A DNA stretch of 64,000 nt. It comes from Robertmurraya kyonggiensis (lineage in GTDB: Bacteria; Bacillota; Bacilli; Bacillales; Cytobacillaceae). Where the stretch lies: contig NZ_SWBM01000001.1 of NCBI RefSeq assembly GCF_005116465.1, positions 806,001 to 870,000 of the forward strand, written 5' to 3'. Shown here in pieces: positions 57,701-64,000 of this stretch; position 1 is the stretch's first letter, and the number at the start of each line of letters is the position of its first letter. Made by a program: the position numbers and the translations under genes. Under the pieces are notes generated by a model, which was not told where the DNA came from, did not search any database, and saw only the letters and a program-made list of their open reading frames with translations.

Positions 57701-57875
57701 CGATCCAGAATCATTGGATCAAGCCATTGAAGCACTAATTGATATTCAAAGTAGTGGCCGTCTTGTCGGAATCATTTCACACGTTCCAGAACTAAGAGAA
57801 CGAATTGATGCGAGACTCATCGTTACAGCAACGCAAGTCGGAAGCACAACTGAATTTCACCTATTGAACGGTTGA
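54735..57875 (+). CDS. sbcC: Exonuclease subunit SbcC (Rad50 family)
   Basis: 1046 residues. N-terminal ABC half with Walker A GKTGAGKTT (about residue 36) and PQGEFRKLL (Q-loop), two long coiled-coil arms, and a zinc hook CPVCG at about residue 525. The C-terminal half has signature LSGGESFK (about 948) and Walker B MFIDEGFGTLD. It forms the SbcCD complex with SbcD. Its start overlaps the sbcD stop. Slightly shorter than B. subtilis SbcC (about 1130), from shorter arms. Confidence 0.96.
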   Translation: MRPIKLKMQAFGPYAGTEVIDFSSLGNRTMFVISGKTGAGKTTIFDGISYAIYGKASGEDRNGPELRSQFASDDLNTEVSLQFSLRGKSYFIKRSPQQERKKERGDGYRIVGATAELYQYDEHGEQQLLAANVRDVEEKIKEIMLIDSNQFRQILMIPQGEFRKLLTSDSKEKEAILQRLFHTEIYKRVEDKLKEEATALKKSVEKQMEDRNLLIRKITALYNEELQEYLANGSENDVLIFPLLEDEIDQMKEQLEVVSKEVNDKTKDKELLSQKLYDAETILKQMQSRDELAARKIELEGQKDQVAMKERVIELANKAAILAKQDELCHRLNNEKKALLKDAENREARIAELKVLLQQREEAWLKEKDREGERKAAQETIHSLNQIKEEVKSFALLEQEVLKLENELKQLKQQQSSEEERVKLLDAKLKILQEEKSSLEKTELLLIENERKLEKLETELTLLMKYEQQLERYKENSSLLETKKGIFGQAQARLEDAKLLVTELENRWLHGQAANLASQLHDGESCPVCGSIAHPNPATGSGAELPNEDDLKAAKAQVVSLEREKTTAETAFLDSQSRTNALQDAIEELLSDIVKVRNDFSKEMVEPLKNQLLDKRMTTKQEQVRLSENKQKLEKITQELEDVEKQKESIINMVVKLTETVNEASITFTENKTKLEGLKVRIPEELRDYRQFEDKLMAAVRKQDLLQQQFELANREFQVTKERFASEESGLLTVRKHAEDKEKELNVEREAFVTQMKEQGFSDYKQFDAAKKSAGEIQQLENEIRAYGEELRSVSDRYQELSAALKDVQVPDMEGLKLALQKVQEQITTLNNTYTNLLIKKRDNDEIRDSILRINDEMKNLEERYKLVGELYDIARGQNASKITFERYVLAAFLDDILLEANDRLLKMTSGRYSMHRKKDRAKGNAQSGLELLVFDQYTGQERHVKTLSGGESFKAALSLALGLADVVQNYAGGVSLETMFIDEGFGTLDPESLDQAIEALIDIQSSGRLVGIISHVPELRERIDARLIVTATQVGSTTEFHLLNG

Positions 57876-57877
57876 TG

Positions 57878-57916
57878 AAAAGGAGTACATTCTTATCGTA
57901 AGGGTGTACTCTTTTT
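57878..57916 (+). terminator. Terminator of sbcDC
   Basis: AAAGGAGTACATTC / GGTGTACTCTTT stem followed by TTTTT. Confidence 0.85.
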
Positions 57917-58006
57917 ATGTCATTTTCGAAGAATTAAAATATTGTTTAAATTAGAAGGGATTTCCATTATAATGAAAATACCTTTTTGTGCGGAAGGGGT
58001 GGAAGT

Positions 58007-58711
58007 TTGTCCCAATTTTTCGGTCATCAATATGAACTTTATCCATTTCAATTATTTTCAGTTACGCATCTGGTCATGCTCATCTTATTTGTTGCTGGAA
58101 GTGTATTATTATATGTATTTCGAAAACCTCTGAAATCATTGGAGAAGCCAATGAAGGTAATCATGTTCAGCGGTTTATTTATATTGGAATTGTTTTATCA
58201 TATTTGGCTGTATAGTGGAAAGGCATGGGAAATTTCTTTTACATTGCCACTGCAGCTATGTTCGATAAGTCTTCTACTTTGTCTAGGCCTGCTAGCAACA
58301 GATTCGAAACTTCTTTTTCAAATTGTCTACTTCCTAGGAATAGCAGGTGCTATCCAAGCTTTACTTACCCCAGATCTTTTTGTAGGATTTCCTCACTTTC
58401 GATTCCTTCAATTTTTCATTACCCATATGCTTATTATTTGGGTGGCGTTGTTTTATGCTATTGTAAAAGGATTTCGGATTACAGGAAAAGGGTTATGGTC
58501 GGCATTTGCATTTCTCAATCTAGCAGCAGGCGTTGCCTTTTTGGCGAATGTCATAACAGGTGGAAATTATATGTTTTTAGCGCGGAAACCATCAAACCCA
58601 TCTCTACTTGATTACTTAGGACCTTATCCTTACTACATCCTAGTGTTGGAATGTTTGGCATTGTTATTATTTTGGCTTATATACCTTCCATGGCGAGGAG
58701 GACGAAAATGA
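58007..58711 (+). CDS. YwaF / TIGR02206 family membrane protein
   Basis: 234 residues from TTG 58007, which follows GGAAGGGGTGG; a TTG at 57986 is upstream of that site. Seven or so membrane segments, with FFGHQYELYPFQLFS at the start and FTLPLQLCSISLLL and ITGGNYMFLARKP inside. Family role unknown. Its stop overlaps the next start (ATGA), forming an operon. Confidence 0.88.
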   Translation: MSQFFGHQYELYPFQLFSVTHLVMLILFVAGSVLLYVFRKPLKSLEKPMKVIMFSGLFILELFYHIWLYSGKAWEISFTLPLQLCSISLLLCLGLLATDSKLLFQIVYFLGIAGAIQALLTPDLFVGFPHFRFLQFFITHMLIIWVALFYAIVKGFRITGKGLWSAFAFLNLAAGVAFLANVITGGNYMFLARKPSNPSLLDYLGPYPYYILVLECLALLLFWLIYLPWRGGRK

Positions 58712-59232
58712 AACGAATTATGGTGATTGGTGTATCTGCAGGTGTGGGGAAATCAACTTTCGCGAAGAGATTAGGGGAGAAGCTTCAAATTCAAGTCCAC
58801 CACTTGGATACGTTTTATTGGAAACCAAATTGGATTGAAGCATCGAGAGATGAGTTTGTACAGGCTCAAGAACAAATCGTGGATGCTGATGAATGGATTA
58901 TTGAAGGAAATTATACAGATACGTTTCAAGTGCGTGTTGATAAGGCGGACATGCTTATTTATTTAGAACTCCCCCTTTATGTCTGTCTTTACCGTGTTCT
59001 AAAGAGGCGAATTATGTATCATGGAAAAACAAGAAGTGATATGACGGAAGGGTGTCCGGAAAAAATTGATTGGGCATTTATAAAGTTTATTTTAACAACT
59101 TATTATCCACGTAGGAGTAAAATGGCTGAGCGTTTTCGTAGCTATGATAAAAAGGTAATTGTCTTAAAAAATCGTAAAGAGATTAAGGCTTTTTTAGAAG
59201 AAGGAGTATTGCAGTGGAGATTAGAAAGTTAA
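58708..59232 (+). CDS. P-loop kinase-like protein, DNA topology modulation (FlaR) family
   Basis: 174 residues from ATG 58708 after GGCGAGGAGGACGAAA; a longer frame from 58651 lies inside the previous gene. Walker A GVSAGVGKSTFAKRL, the DTFYWKPNW motif and GNYTDTFQVRVDKADMLIYLELP identify the family, which is related to adenylate kinase-like proteins. The name FlaR comes from early annotations; true activity unknown. Its end overlaps the start of the following GNAT gene by 19 bp. Confidence 0.85.
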   Translation: MKRIMVIGVSAGVGKSTFAKRLGEKLQIQVHHLDTFYWKPNWIEASRDEFVQAQEQIVDADEWIIEGNYTDTFQVRVDKADMLIYLELPLYVCLYRVLKRRIMYHGKTRSDMTEGCPEKIDWAFIKFILTTYYPRRSKMAERFRSYDKKVIVLKNRKEIKAFLEEGVLQWRLES

Positions 59233-59666
59233 CACACCAAGATAAAGTTCCAATGGATTTATTGTTACTTGCGGACCCATCAGAGGAATTAGTTCGCAAA
59301 TATTTAAATGTTGGGGAAACGTTCATAGCTGAAATAGAAGAAATGGTAGTAGGAGTTTATGTATTTGTTTCTTCAGAAAAAGGTAGCGCTGAACTTATGA
59401 ATATAGCTGTAAGAGAGGAGTTCCAAAGGAGAGGCCTCGGGAAACAGCTTATTCTTGATGCGATAAAACGAATAAAGCAAGCTGGTTACACAAGAATTGA
59501 AATTGGGACAGGCAATTCAAGCATAGGTCAGCTTGCTCTATATCAAAAGTGTGGGTTTAGAATTACTGGAATCGACAGCGATTTCTTTCTTCGCAACTAT
59601 CCAGAGGTCATCATAGAAAACGGGATTCAATGTGTCGATATGATTCGACTATCTGTAGATTTGTGA
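59214..59666 (+). CDS. GNAT-family N-acetyltransferase
   Basis: 150 residues. GTG start at 59214 after AAGAAGGAG, inside the end of the preceding gene. Acetyl-CoA motif VREEFQRRGLGKQLILDAI and C-terminal GNSSIGQLALYQKCGFRI are clear. Substrate unknown. The stop is immediately next to the stop of the convergent gene on the other strand, with no terminator hairpin seen. Confidence 0.9.
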   Translation: MEIRKLTHQDKVPMDLLLLADPSEELVRKYLNVGETFIAEIEEMVVGVYVFVSSEKGSAELMNIAVREEFQRRGLGKQLILDAIKRIKQAGYTRIEIGTGNSSIGQLALYQKCGFRITGIDSDFFLRNYPEVIIENGIQCVDMIRLSVDL

Positions 59667-59990
59667 TTAATTTGGAACTTCTCTAAAGGTTATTTCAACG
59701 ATACGCTCCGTTTTTTTGTCAAACTCAATATTAATAAGGATTCCAAATTCTTTATTATTCTCTTTTAGCCATAGCTTAAATTTTTCAACGGTTGTATTCG
59801 TCCCGTGAACGCGACCGATATGCTTATAATCTTTGATTTTTGCCGCTGGATACTTCTCCTGTGTTTTTTGCATCGCAACTTTTCCCCATTTTGCATATTC
59901 TTCCTCTGCAGCATTTGCTACATCTACGATATAGGTATTAATAGCAAAAGGTACAGATAATAGCATAAGAGAAATCAATATCTTTTTCAT
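59667..59990 (-). CDS. Secreted DUF3889 protein
   Basis: 107 residues from ATG 59990 after GAAGGAG; TTG 59996 is also in frame but too close. A signal peptide (about residues 1-27, ending ANAA) is followed by a small domain with YAKWGKVAMQKTQEKYPAA and FKLWLKENNKEFGILINIEF (quoted in part), the DUF3889 pattern seen in YqzG-like proteins. Function unknown. Confidence 0.85.
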   Translation of the reverse strand: MKKILISLMLLSVPFAINTYIVDVANAAEEEYAKWGKVAMQKTQEKYPAAKIKDYKHIGRVHGTNTTVEKFKLWLKENNKEFGILINIEFDKKTERIVEITFREVPN

Positions 59991-60116
59991 AACCAAACTC
60001 CTTCTTCTTTTTACTTAGATTCTTCCTTTTTCTTTGTCCCTATTCATAAAAAAGAAGGGTTTCATCAACGCTTATCGAAAATTTTAAAGAAATGAATTGA
60101 AAAAAGGGGATATAGA

Positions 60117-60917
60117 ATGATAGAAATTACAGAAGTTAATGACGTAACTTGTGTCAAGGGGACAACAAAACAAGGTTCAATGGACGTATATACCTTTCTG
60201 GTAGACGGTCAACTTATCGACACGGGTCCCGAATCATTATTACCTGAACTAATCCCTTTTTTTGAATCGAATGATTTTGAAAAAGTGATCGTCACACATC
60301 ATCATGAGGATCATACTGGTGGAGCGAAATGGATACTAGATCATAAGGATGTGCCAATTTTCATCCATCCATTGGCGGTAGACTTATGTAGCGAAGATGC
60401 GAAATATCCATTCTATCGCAAGCTTGTCTGGGGAGAACGAAAGGCTTTCAAAGCAGAGCCGATCACGAATACATTTCAATCGAGAAGCTATAATTGGGAA
60501 GCCATTCATGTTCCAGGACATGCTTTTGATCACTTAGCCTTTTTGAATCAAAGTACGGGCGTGCTTTTTTCAGGAGACCTATATGTGACACCAAGACCAA
60601 AGCTCATGTTAAGTTTTGAAAGTGCTCCTGACACGATGGAATCAATTAGAAAAGTACTGACTTATGATTTTTCAGAACTATATTGCTGTCATGCAGGCTA
60701 TGTTCCAAACGGCAAGGAAATGTTGAAAAAGAAGTTGGAGTACATGGAAAATAAAAGTGGAGAGATCATTCACCTTTACAAGCAAGGATTGATGAGTGAG
60801 GAGATAAAAGAAAAACTGTTGCCGAGTAGGCATCCGATTATTCAATTTTCCAATCATGAATGGGATACGCTTCATTTTATAACGTCAGTAGTTGAGCATT
60901 ACCAGAAAACGAAATAA
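60117..60917 (+). CDS. MBL-fold metallo-hydrolase
   Basis: 266 residues. The metal motif HHHEDHTGG (about residues 60-68) is complete. Downstream ligands are VPGHAFDHLAF, FSGDLYV and CHAG. It is of the glyoxalase II/beta-lactamase-like kind with a C-terminal helical extension (LLPSRHPIIQF). Substrate unknown. No clear partner genes; selB follows at 95 bp with its own ribosome site. Confidence 0.9.
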   Translation: MIEITEVNDVTCVKGTTKQGSMDVYTFLVDGQLIDTGPESLLPELIPFFESNDFEKVIVTHHHEDHTGGAKWILDHKDVPIFIHPLAVDLCSEDAKYPFYRKLVWGERKAFKAEPITNTFQSRSYNWEAIHVPGHAFDHLAFLNQSTGVLFSGDLYVTPRPKLMLSFESAPDTMESIRKVLTYDFSELYCCHAGYVPNGKEMLKKKLEYMENKSGEIIHLYKQGLMSEEIKEKLLPSRHPIIQFSNHEWDTLHFITSVVEHYQKTK

Positions 60918-61011
60918 ATGAACAAATCGTGACATTATTCTTCTTCCTTGAAAGATACTGTTATTCAAGATACAGTAAAAATAGTAACATTGAAGGAAGT
61001 GTCGGTAAAGG

Positions 61012-62889
61012 ATGAAAAGATATTTTACAATCGGGATGGCCGGTCATATTGATCATGGAAAAACGACGTTAACTAAAGCTTTAACGAATGTGGATACAGA
61101 CCGATTAAAAGAAGAAAAAGAACGGCAAATCTCAATTGAACTCGGGTTTGCTCCATTATATGAGGATGAAGAGCTACAAATATCAGTTGTAGACGTACCT
61201 GGGCACGAACGCTTTATTAGGCAGATGATTGCTGGCGTGGCAGGAATTGACTTAGTCGTGCTGGTTGTTGCTGCTGATGAAGGTGTCATGCCTCAAACAA
61301 GAGAACACTTAGACATCCTTGGTTTCCTTGGAATCAAAAATGGAATTGTAGCGATTTCTAAAATTGATCGAGTGGAAGAAGAATTTATCGAGCTTGTTCA
61401 GGAGGATATTCGTGAGGAACTTAGAGGCACAGTGTTTGAAGATGCTCGACTTGTCGTAGTAGATAGTCTTTCACATAAAGGGATTGAAGAACTGAAAAAA
61501 TTAATTATACATACATTAAAAGAGCAAGAAACGCGTGATGTGAAAGGGGCGTTCCGACTTCCAATTGACCAAGTGTTTACAGTGAAAGGACAAGGGACCG
61601 TTGTAAGAGGAACCGTTTATGAAGGCAGAGTGGAAGAAGGTCAAACCCTAACGATTATGCCGAAAGGACTTGAAGTAAAGGCGAGGCAAATTCAAGTTCA
61701 TCATAAGCCTGCGAAGGAAGCTTTTGCAGGTCAGCGTGCTGCCATCAATTTGGCAGGCGTTGCAAAGGAAGAGATTGAGCGTGGTGATGTGGTTGTATCT
61801 TCGGAACATTTTAATGTAACCAATACGATCGATGTAGCGATTCGCGTTGTTGAGGATTTGGATTATATGGTGAAACAAAGAATGCCGATTAAATGCCATC
61901 TTGGAACTGCAGAAGTGATGGGGAGAATTGTGTTTTTTGACCGAAATGAATTAAAGGAAGAAAACGGAGAAATTCTTTGTCAAATTCGCTTAGATGAGGA
62001 AATTGTGGCGAAGCGAGGAGACCGTTTTATTTTAAGAAGACCAAGCCCTCAGGAAACAATAGGTGGCGGCTGGGTAATTGATCCAAAAGGGCAAAAGTAT
62101 CGTTTTGGAGATAAAACAATTGCTGAGTTGGAAAAGAAAAAGGTCGGTACACCAGGAGAACAAATCGTAACAGCATTAATGGAGGCAAAGAGTCTGTCAC
62201 TAGACGATTTGATTACGCGAACTTCACTCGATAGAGATGTTCTGATAGAAGAACTAAACAGTGAAGACTTCGTACTAATCAATGGGAAAGAGTATACGTT
62301 AAGAGCGCTCATCGAAATGAATGAGGAAGATTTATATAATCGTTTGCGTGATTACCATACGGAATTTCCAATGAAGCAAGGATTAAATAAAGGTGAGCTC
62401 ATTCAAGAACAAGCAAAGCTTTATCCGAAGGTACTACTTGATTTTGTTATAGAAGAAGCGATTAAGAAGGGGATATTCAAAAGAAAAGCACAATATATCG
62501 CGATTGGAGAATTTGAACCTCATGTACCGAAAAGTTGGAAGACTCGGACTGAAAATATGCTGGAAAAATTAAAGTCTGACGGGATGAAGGTTCAGTACTT
62601 TCAAGATTATTTAACTGCATCAGGTATTCCTGACGCTGTTGTTGTAGATTTGAAGAAATTTTTAGAGGAAGATAGTCAGATTGTCGCGCTCGATTCTCAA
62701 TATTATTGGCATGGCGATGTTTTTAGGGAGACAGTGGCAAAGCTCCAAGCCGAAACTGGACCTGAATTTGAAGTAGGAGAGGCAAAAGACCTTCTAGGCC
62801 TTTCCCGAAAATTCATGATCCCTTTCCTAGAAACACTTGATGCTAAAGGCTATACAAATCGAGTAGAAAATAAGAGAGTTTGGAAATAG
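61012..62889 (+). CDS. selB: Selenocysteine-specific elongation factor SelB
   Basis: 625 residues. GTPase domain: [14 protein letters not shown] (G1), DVPGHERFI (G3), SKIDRVEE (G4-type), followed by EF-Tu-like domains 2 and 3 and the SelB-specific domain with [16 protein letters not shown]. The C-terminal third is the set of winged helices that bind the SECIS hairpin ([19 protein letters not shown]-like). SelB brings Sec-tRNA to UGA codons. The start follows TGAAGGAAGTGTCGGTAAAGG. The matching tRNA, selC, is at 39871; selA and selD are not in the window. Confidence 0.96.
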   Translation: MKRYFTIGMAGHIDHGKTTLTKALTNVDTDRLKEEKERQISIELGFAPLYEDEELQISVVDVPGHERFIRQMIAGVAGIDLVVLVVAADEGVMPQTREHLDILGFLGIKNGIVAISKIDRVEEEFIELVQEDIREELRGTVFEDARLVVVDSLSHKGIEELKKLIIHTLKEQETRDVKGAFRLPIDQVFTVKGQGTVVRGTVYEGRVEEGQTLTIMPKGLEVKARQIQVHHKPAKEAFAGQRAAINLAGVAKEEIERGDVVVSSEHFNVTNTIDVAIRVVEDLDYMVKQRMPIKCHLGTAEVMGRIVFFDRNELKEENGEILCQIRLDEEIVAKRGDRFILRRPSPQETIGGGWVIDPKGQKYRFGDKTIAELEKKKVGTPGEQIVTALMEAKSLSLDDLITRTSLDRDVLIEELNSEDFVLINGKEYTLRALIEMNEEDLYNRLRDYHTEFPMKQGLNKGELIQEQAKLYPKVLLDFVIEEAIKKGIFKRKAQYIAIGEFEPHVPKSWKTRTENMLEKLKSDGMKVQYFQDYLTASGIPDAVVVDLKKFLEEDSQIVALDSQYYWHGDVFRETVAKLQAETGPEFEVGEAKDLLGLSRKFMIPFLETLDAKGYTNRVENKRVWK

Positions 62890-62910
62890 AGTAACGGTAC
62901 TATTCTGGTA

Positions 62911-62951
62911 ACGAAAAAACCGCGGTATTATCCAAAAAACGCGGTTTTTTC
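62911..62951 (+). terminator. Terminator of selB
   Basis: AAAAAACCGCG / CGCGGTTTTTT stem with a 15-nt loop, T-run at the end. Confidence 0.85.
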
Positions 62952-63272
62952 GTCATTTATGGAGCTTACTGTGTTTTGAAAAATAAACGTAAGAATCCCG
63001 TTTATATTGGTGAAAATCCATATTTTCTTAAAAATTAGGGGAGTTTTTCCGCTTAAAGTGTCTAAATCTATGGATTTGTTCTTATTTCGAGCATATTACC
63101 GGAATATCTCCGCTTATACCTGATTCTTAAGCTCCATCCGAATACATTAACCGAAAATTCTCCGTCTATATCAGGACTTTTCATTAAATTAATCTTGTTT
63201 CATCTTCATTCGCTATTTTCTAAAAATTTTCATTTAGGTGTTGCAAAGTGAGAATGATTTGAATATAATTTA

Positions 63273-63286
63273 GTTAAACGTTTACA
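63273..63286. promoter_or_regulatory. LacI-type operator copy 1
   Basis: GTTAAACGTTTACA, one base from the palindrome GTAAACGTTTAC. Confidence 0.7.
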
Positions 63287-63329
63287 CATCTTGATATATC
63301 TGCACATCCTTTTATTTTTTGTTTAAACA

Positions 63330-63341
63330 GTAAACGTTTAC
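63330..63341. promoter_or_regulatory. LacI-type operator copy 2, perfect palindrome
   Basis: GTAAACGTTTAC, exact 12-bp palindrome with the central CG typical of LacI-family sites. Confidence 0.82.
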
Positions 63342-63373
63342 ACAGGTGCAGGCATATTATTTTTTTATAACAA

Positions 63374-63385
63374 GTAAACGTATAC
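63374..63385. promoter_or_regulatory. LacI-type operator copy 3
   Basis: GTAAACGTATAC, one change from the palindrome. Confidence 0.75.
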
Positions 63386-63424
63386 ACAAAAGTGAATATC
63401 CTAAAAGTAAATTTCTGAGTATTA

Positions 63425-63437
63425 GTTAAGCGTTTTC
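63425..63437. promoter_or_regulatory. LacI-type operator copy 4, overlapping the -35 region
   Basis: GTTAAGCGTTTTC, a weaker copy that covers the region where the -35 for the TATAAT at 63453 would lie. Confidence 0.55.
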
Positions 63438-63496
63438 AGTAACGATTTAAGGTATAATTTGTATAAGTTGAAAAAAGTACTTTAGGATGTGATTTT

Positions 63497-64000
63497 TTGT
63501 CTAACGCAACAATTAAGGATATTGCTAGGGAAACCGGACTTTCTATAGCAACTGTATCAAGGGTTATCAATAATAGTGGCTATGCAAGTCAAGAAGTAAA
63601 GGAAAAAGTTTTAAGAGTAGCTAAGCAATTAAACTATCAGCCGAATGCGGTTGCTAGGAGCTTAAAAATTCACCGAACAAATACTATTGGTGTAATCATA
63701 CCCGATATATCGAACTCATACTTTATGAAGATATGCCGAGGTATTGAAGATACAATTCATGAAAGTGGATACAATCTGATATTTGTTAGCAGTGATGAAA
63801 AGGTAAGCAAAGAAAAGGAAATGCTTCAAGTTTTATTTGAAAAGAGAGTAGATGCTATTGTATTGGCAACTACAGAAGAGAATGAGGAGATGATAAAGAA
63901 GATAAGTGAAGCAGGTATACCTATTATTCTCATAGACAGAAAGCTGAGAAATTCTGCTATTGAGCTTGATCTTGTGGATGAAGATAATACTTGTGCCGCT
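63497..64000 (+). CDS. LacI-family transcriptional regulator (3' truncated by window)
   Basis: 168 residues are visible from TTG 63497, which follows AGGATGTGA; the frame runs off the window. The N-terminal helix-turn-helix is typical: ATIKDIARETGLSIATVSRV, then the hinge helix NAVARSLKIHRT. The periplasmic-binding-like ligand domain begins IGVIIPDISNSYF. The four GTAAACGTTTAC-like sites upstream suggest autoregulation and control of a nearby sugar operon beyond the window. The sugar is unknown; RbsR-like wording is present but not decisive. Confidence 0.93.
   Translation, partial: MSNATIKDIARETGLSIATVSRVINNSGYASQEVKEKVLRVAKQLNYQPNAVARSLKIHRTNTIGVIIPDISNSYFMKICRGIEDTIHESGYNLIFVSSDEKVSKEKEMLQVLFEKRVDAIVLATTEENEEMIKKISEAGIPIILIDRKLRNSAIELDLVDEDNTCAA

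Larger units (their letters stand above)
62952..63496. other. Regulatory region of the LacI-type gene
   Basis: About 545 bp without a gene. The left part is AT-rich and featureless; from about 63273 it holds four copies of a GTAAACGTTTAC-like palindrome and a -10 TATAAT (63453-63458) for the downstream regulator. Confidence 0.6.

Overview
The window is chromosomal DNA of a spore-forming, low-GC Gram-positive bacterium of the family Bacillaceae (Bacillus, Neobacillus or Mesobacillus type). Gene order follows the Bacillus subtilis block cinA-recA-rny-ymdB-spoVS ... miaB-ricA-cotE-mutS-mutL ... miaA-hfq-spoVK ... ynbAB-glnRA ... lexA-yneAB-ynzC-tkt-sirA-yneF ... ccdA-yneI-ccdC-yneK. Sporulation genes (spoVS, cotE, spoVK, sirA), strong Bacillus-type ribosome binding sites and hairpin-plus-T terminators support this. 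The window opens inside cinA and closes inside a LacI-family regulator gene.

Region 1 (1-39.7 kb) is the conserved backbone. It holds recombination and repair (recA, mutS, mutL, lexA and the SOS operon yneA-yneB-ynzC), RNA turnover and tRNA modification (rny, ricA, miaA, miaB, hfq), nitrogen control (glnR-glnA with GlnR/TnrA sites), central metabolism (korAB, tkt), shape (mreBH), sporulation and the cytochrome c maturation group (ccdA, yneI, ccdC). Lineage-specific inserts are korAB plus a 52-bp tandem repeat array, a Gly/Tyr/His-rich small protein, a BmrCD-like heterodimeric ABC exporter and a Bacillus-type dispersed palindromic repeat before sirA.

Region 2 (39.8-52.9 kb) is accessory. It starts with a selenocysteine tRNA gene (selC), then a LysM-3D wall protein with a WalR box, a PhaR/PhaC-type polyhydroxyalkanoate synthase pair, an FbpA-like protein, two aldo/keto reductases with an FMN reductase, and an ArsR/SRPBCC operon with operator-like palindromes. 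It continues with several small or unknown proteins, a tRNA-like gene with an aberrant anticodon region, an SRAP peptidase, a holin-like protein and a DUF1659/DUF2922/YvrJ mini-cassette.

Region 3 (53-64 kb) holds a cold-shock gene with a long leader, sbcDC, a four-gene stretch of small enzymes and membrane proteins, an MBL-fold hydrolase, selB, and a LacI regulator preceded by four copies of an operator-like palindrome. selC and selB, 21 kb apart, show that the strain decodes UGA as selenocysteine; I saw no selenoprotein gene, selA or selD here. The most unusual element is the minus-strand tRNA-like gene at 50441-50537. It has good acceptor, D and T arms but no normal anticodon arm, and resembles the idea of the B. 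cereus non-canonical tRNA(Other).
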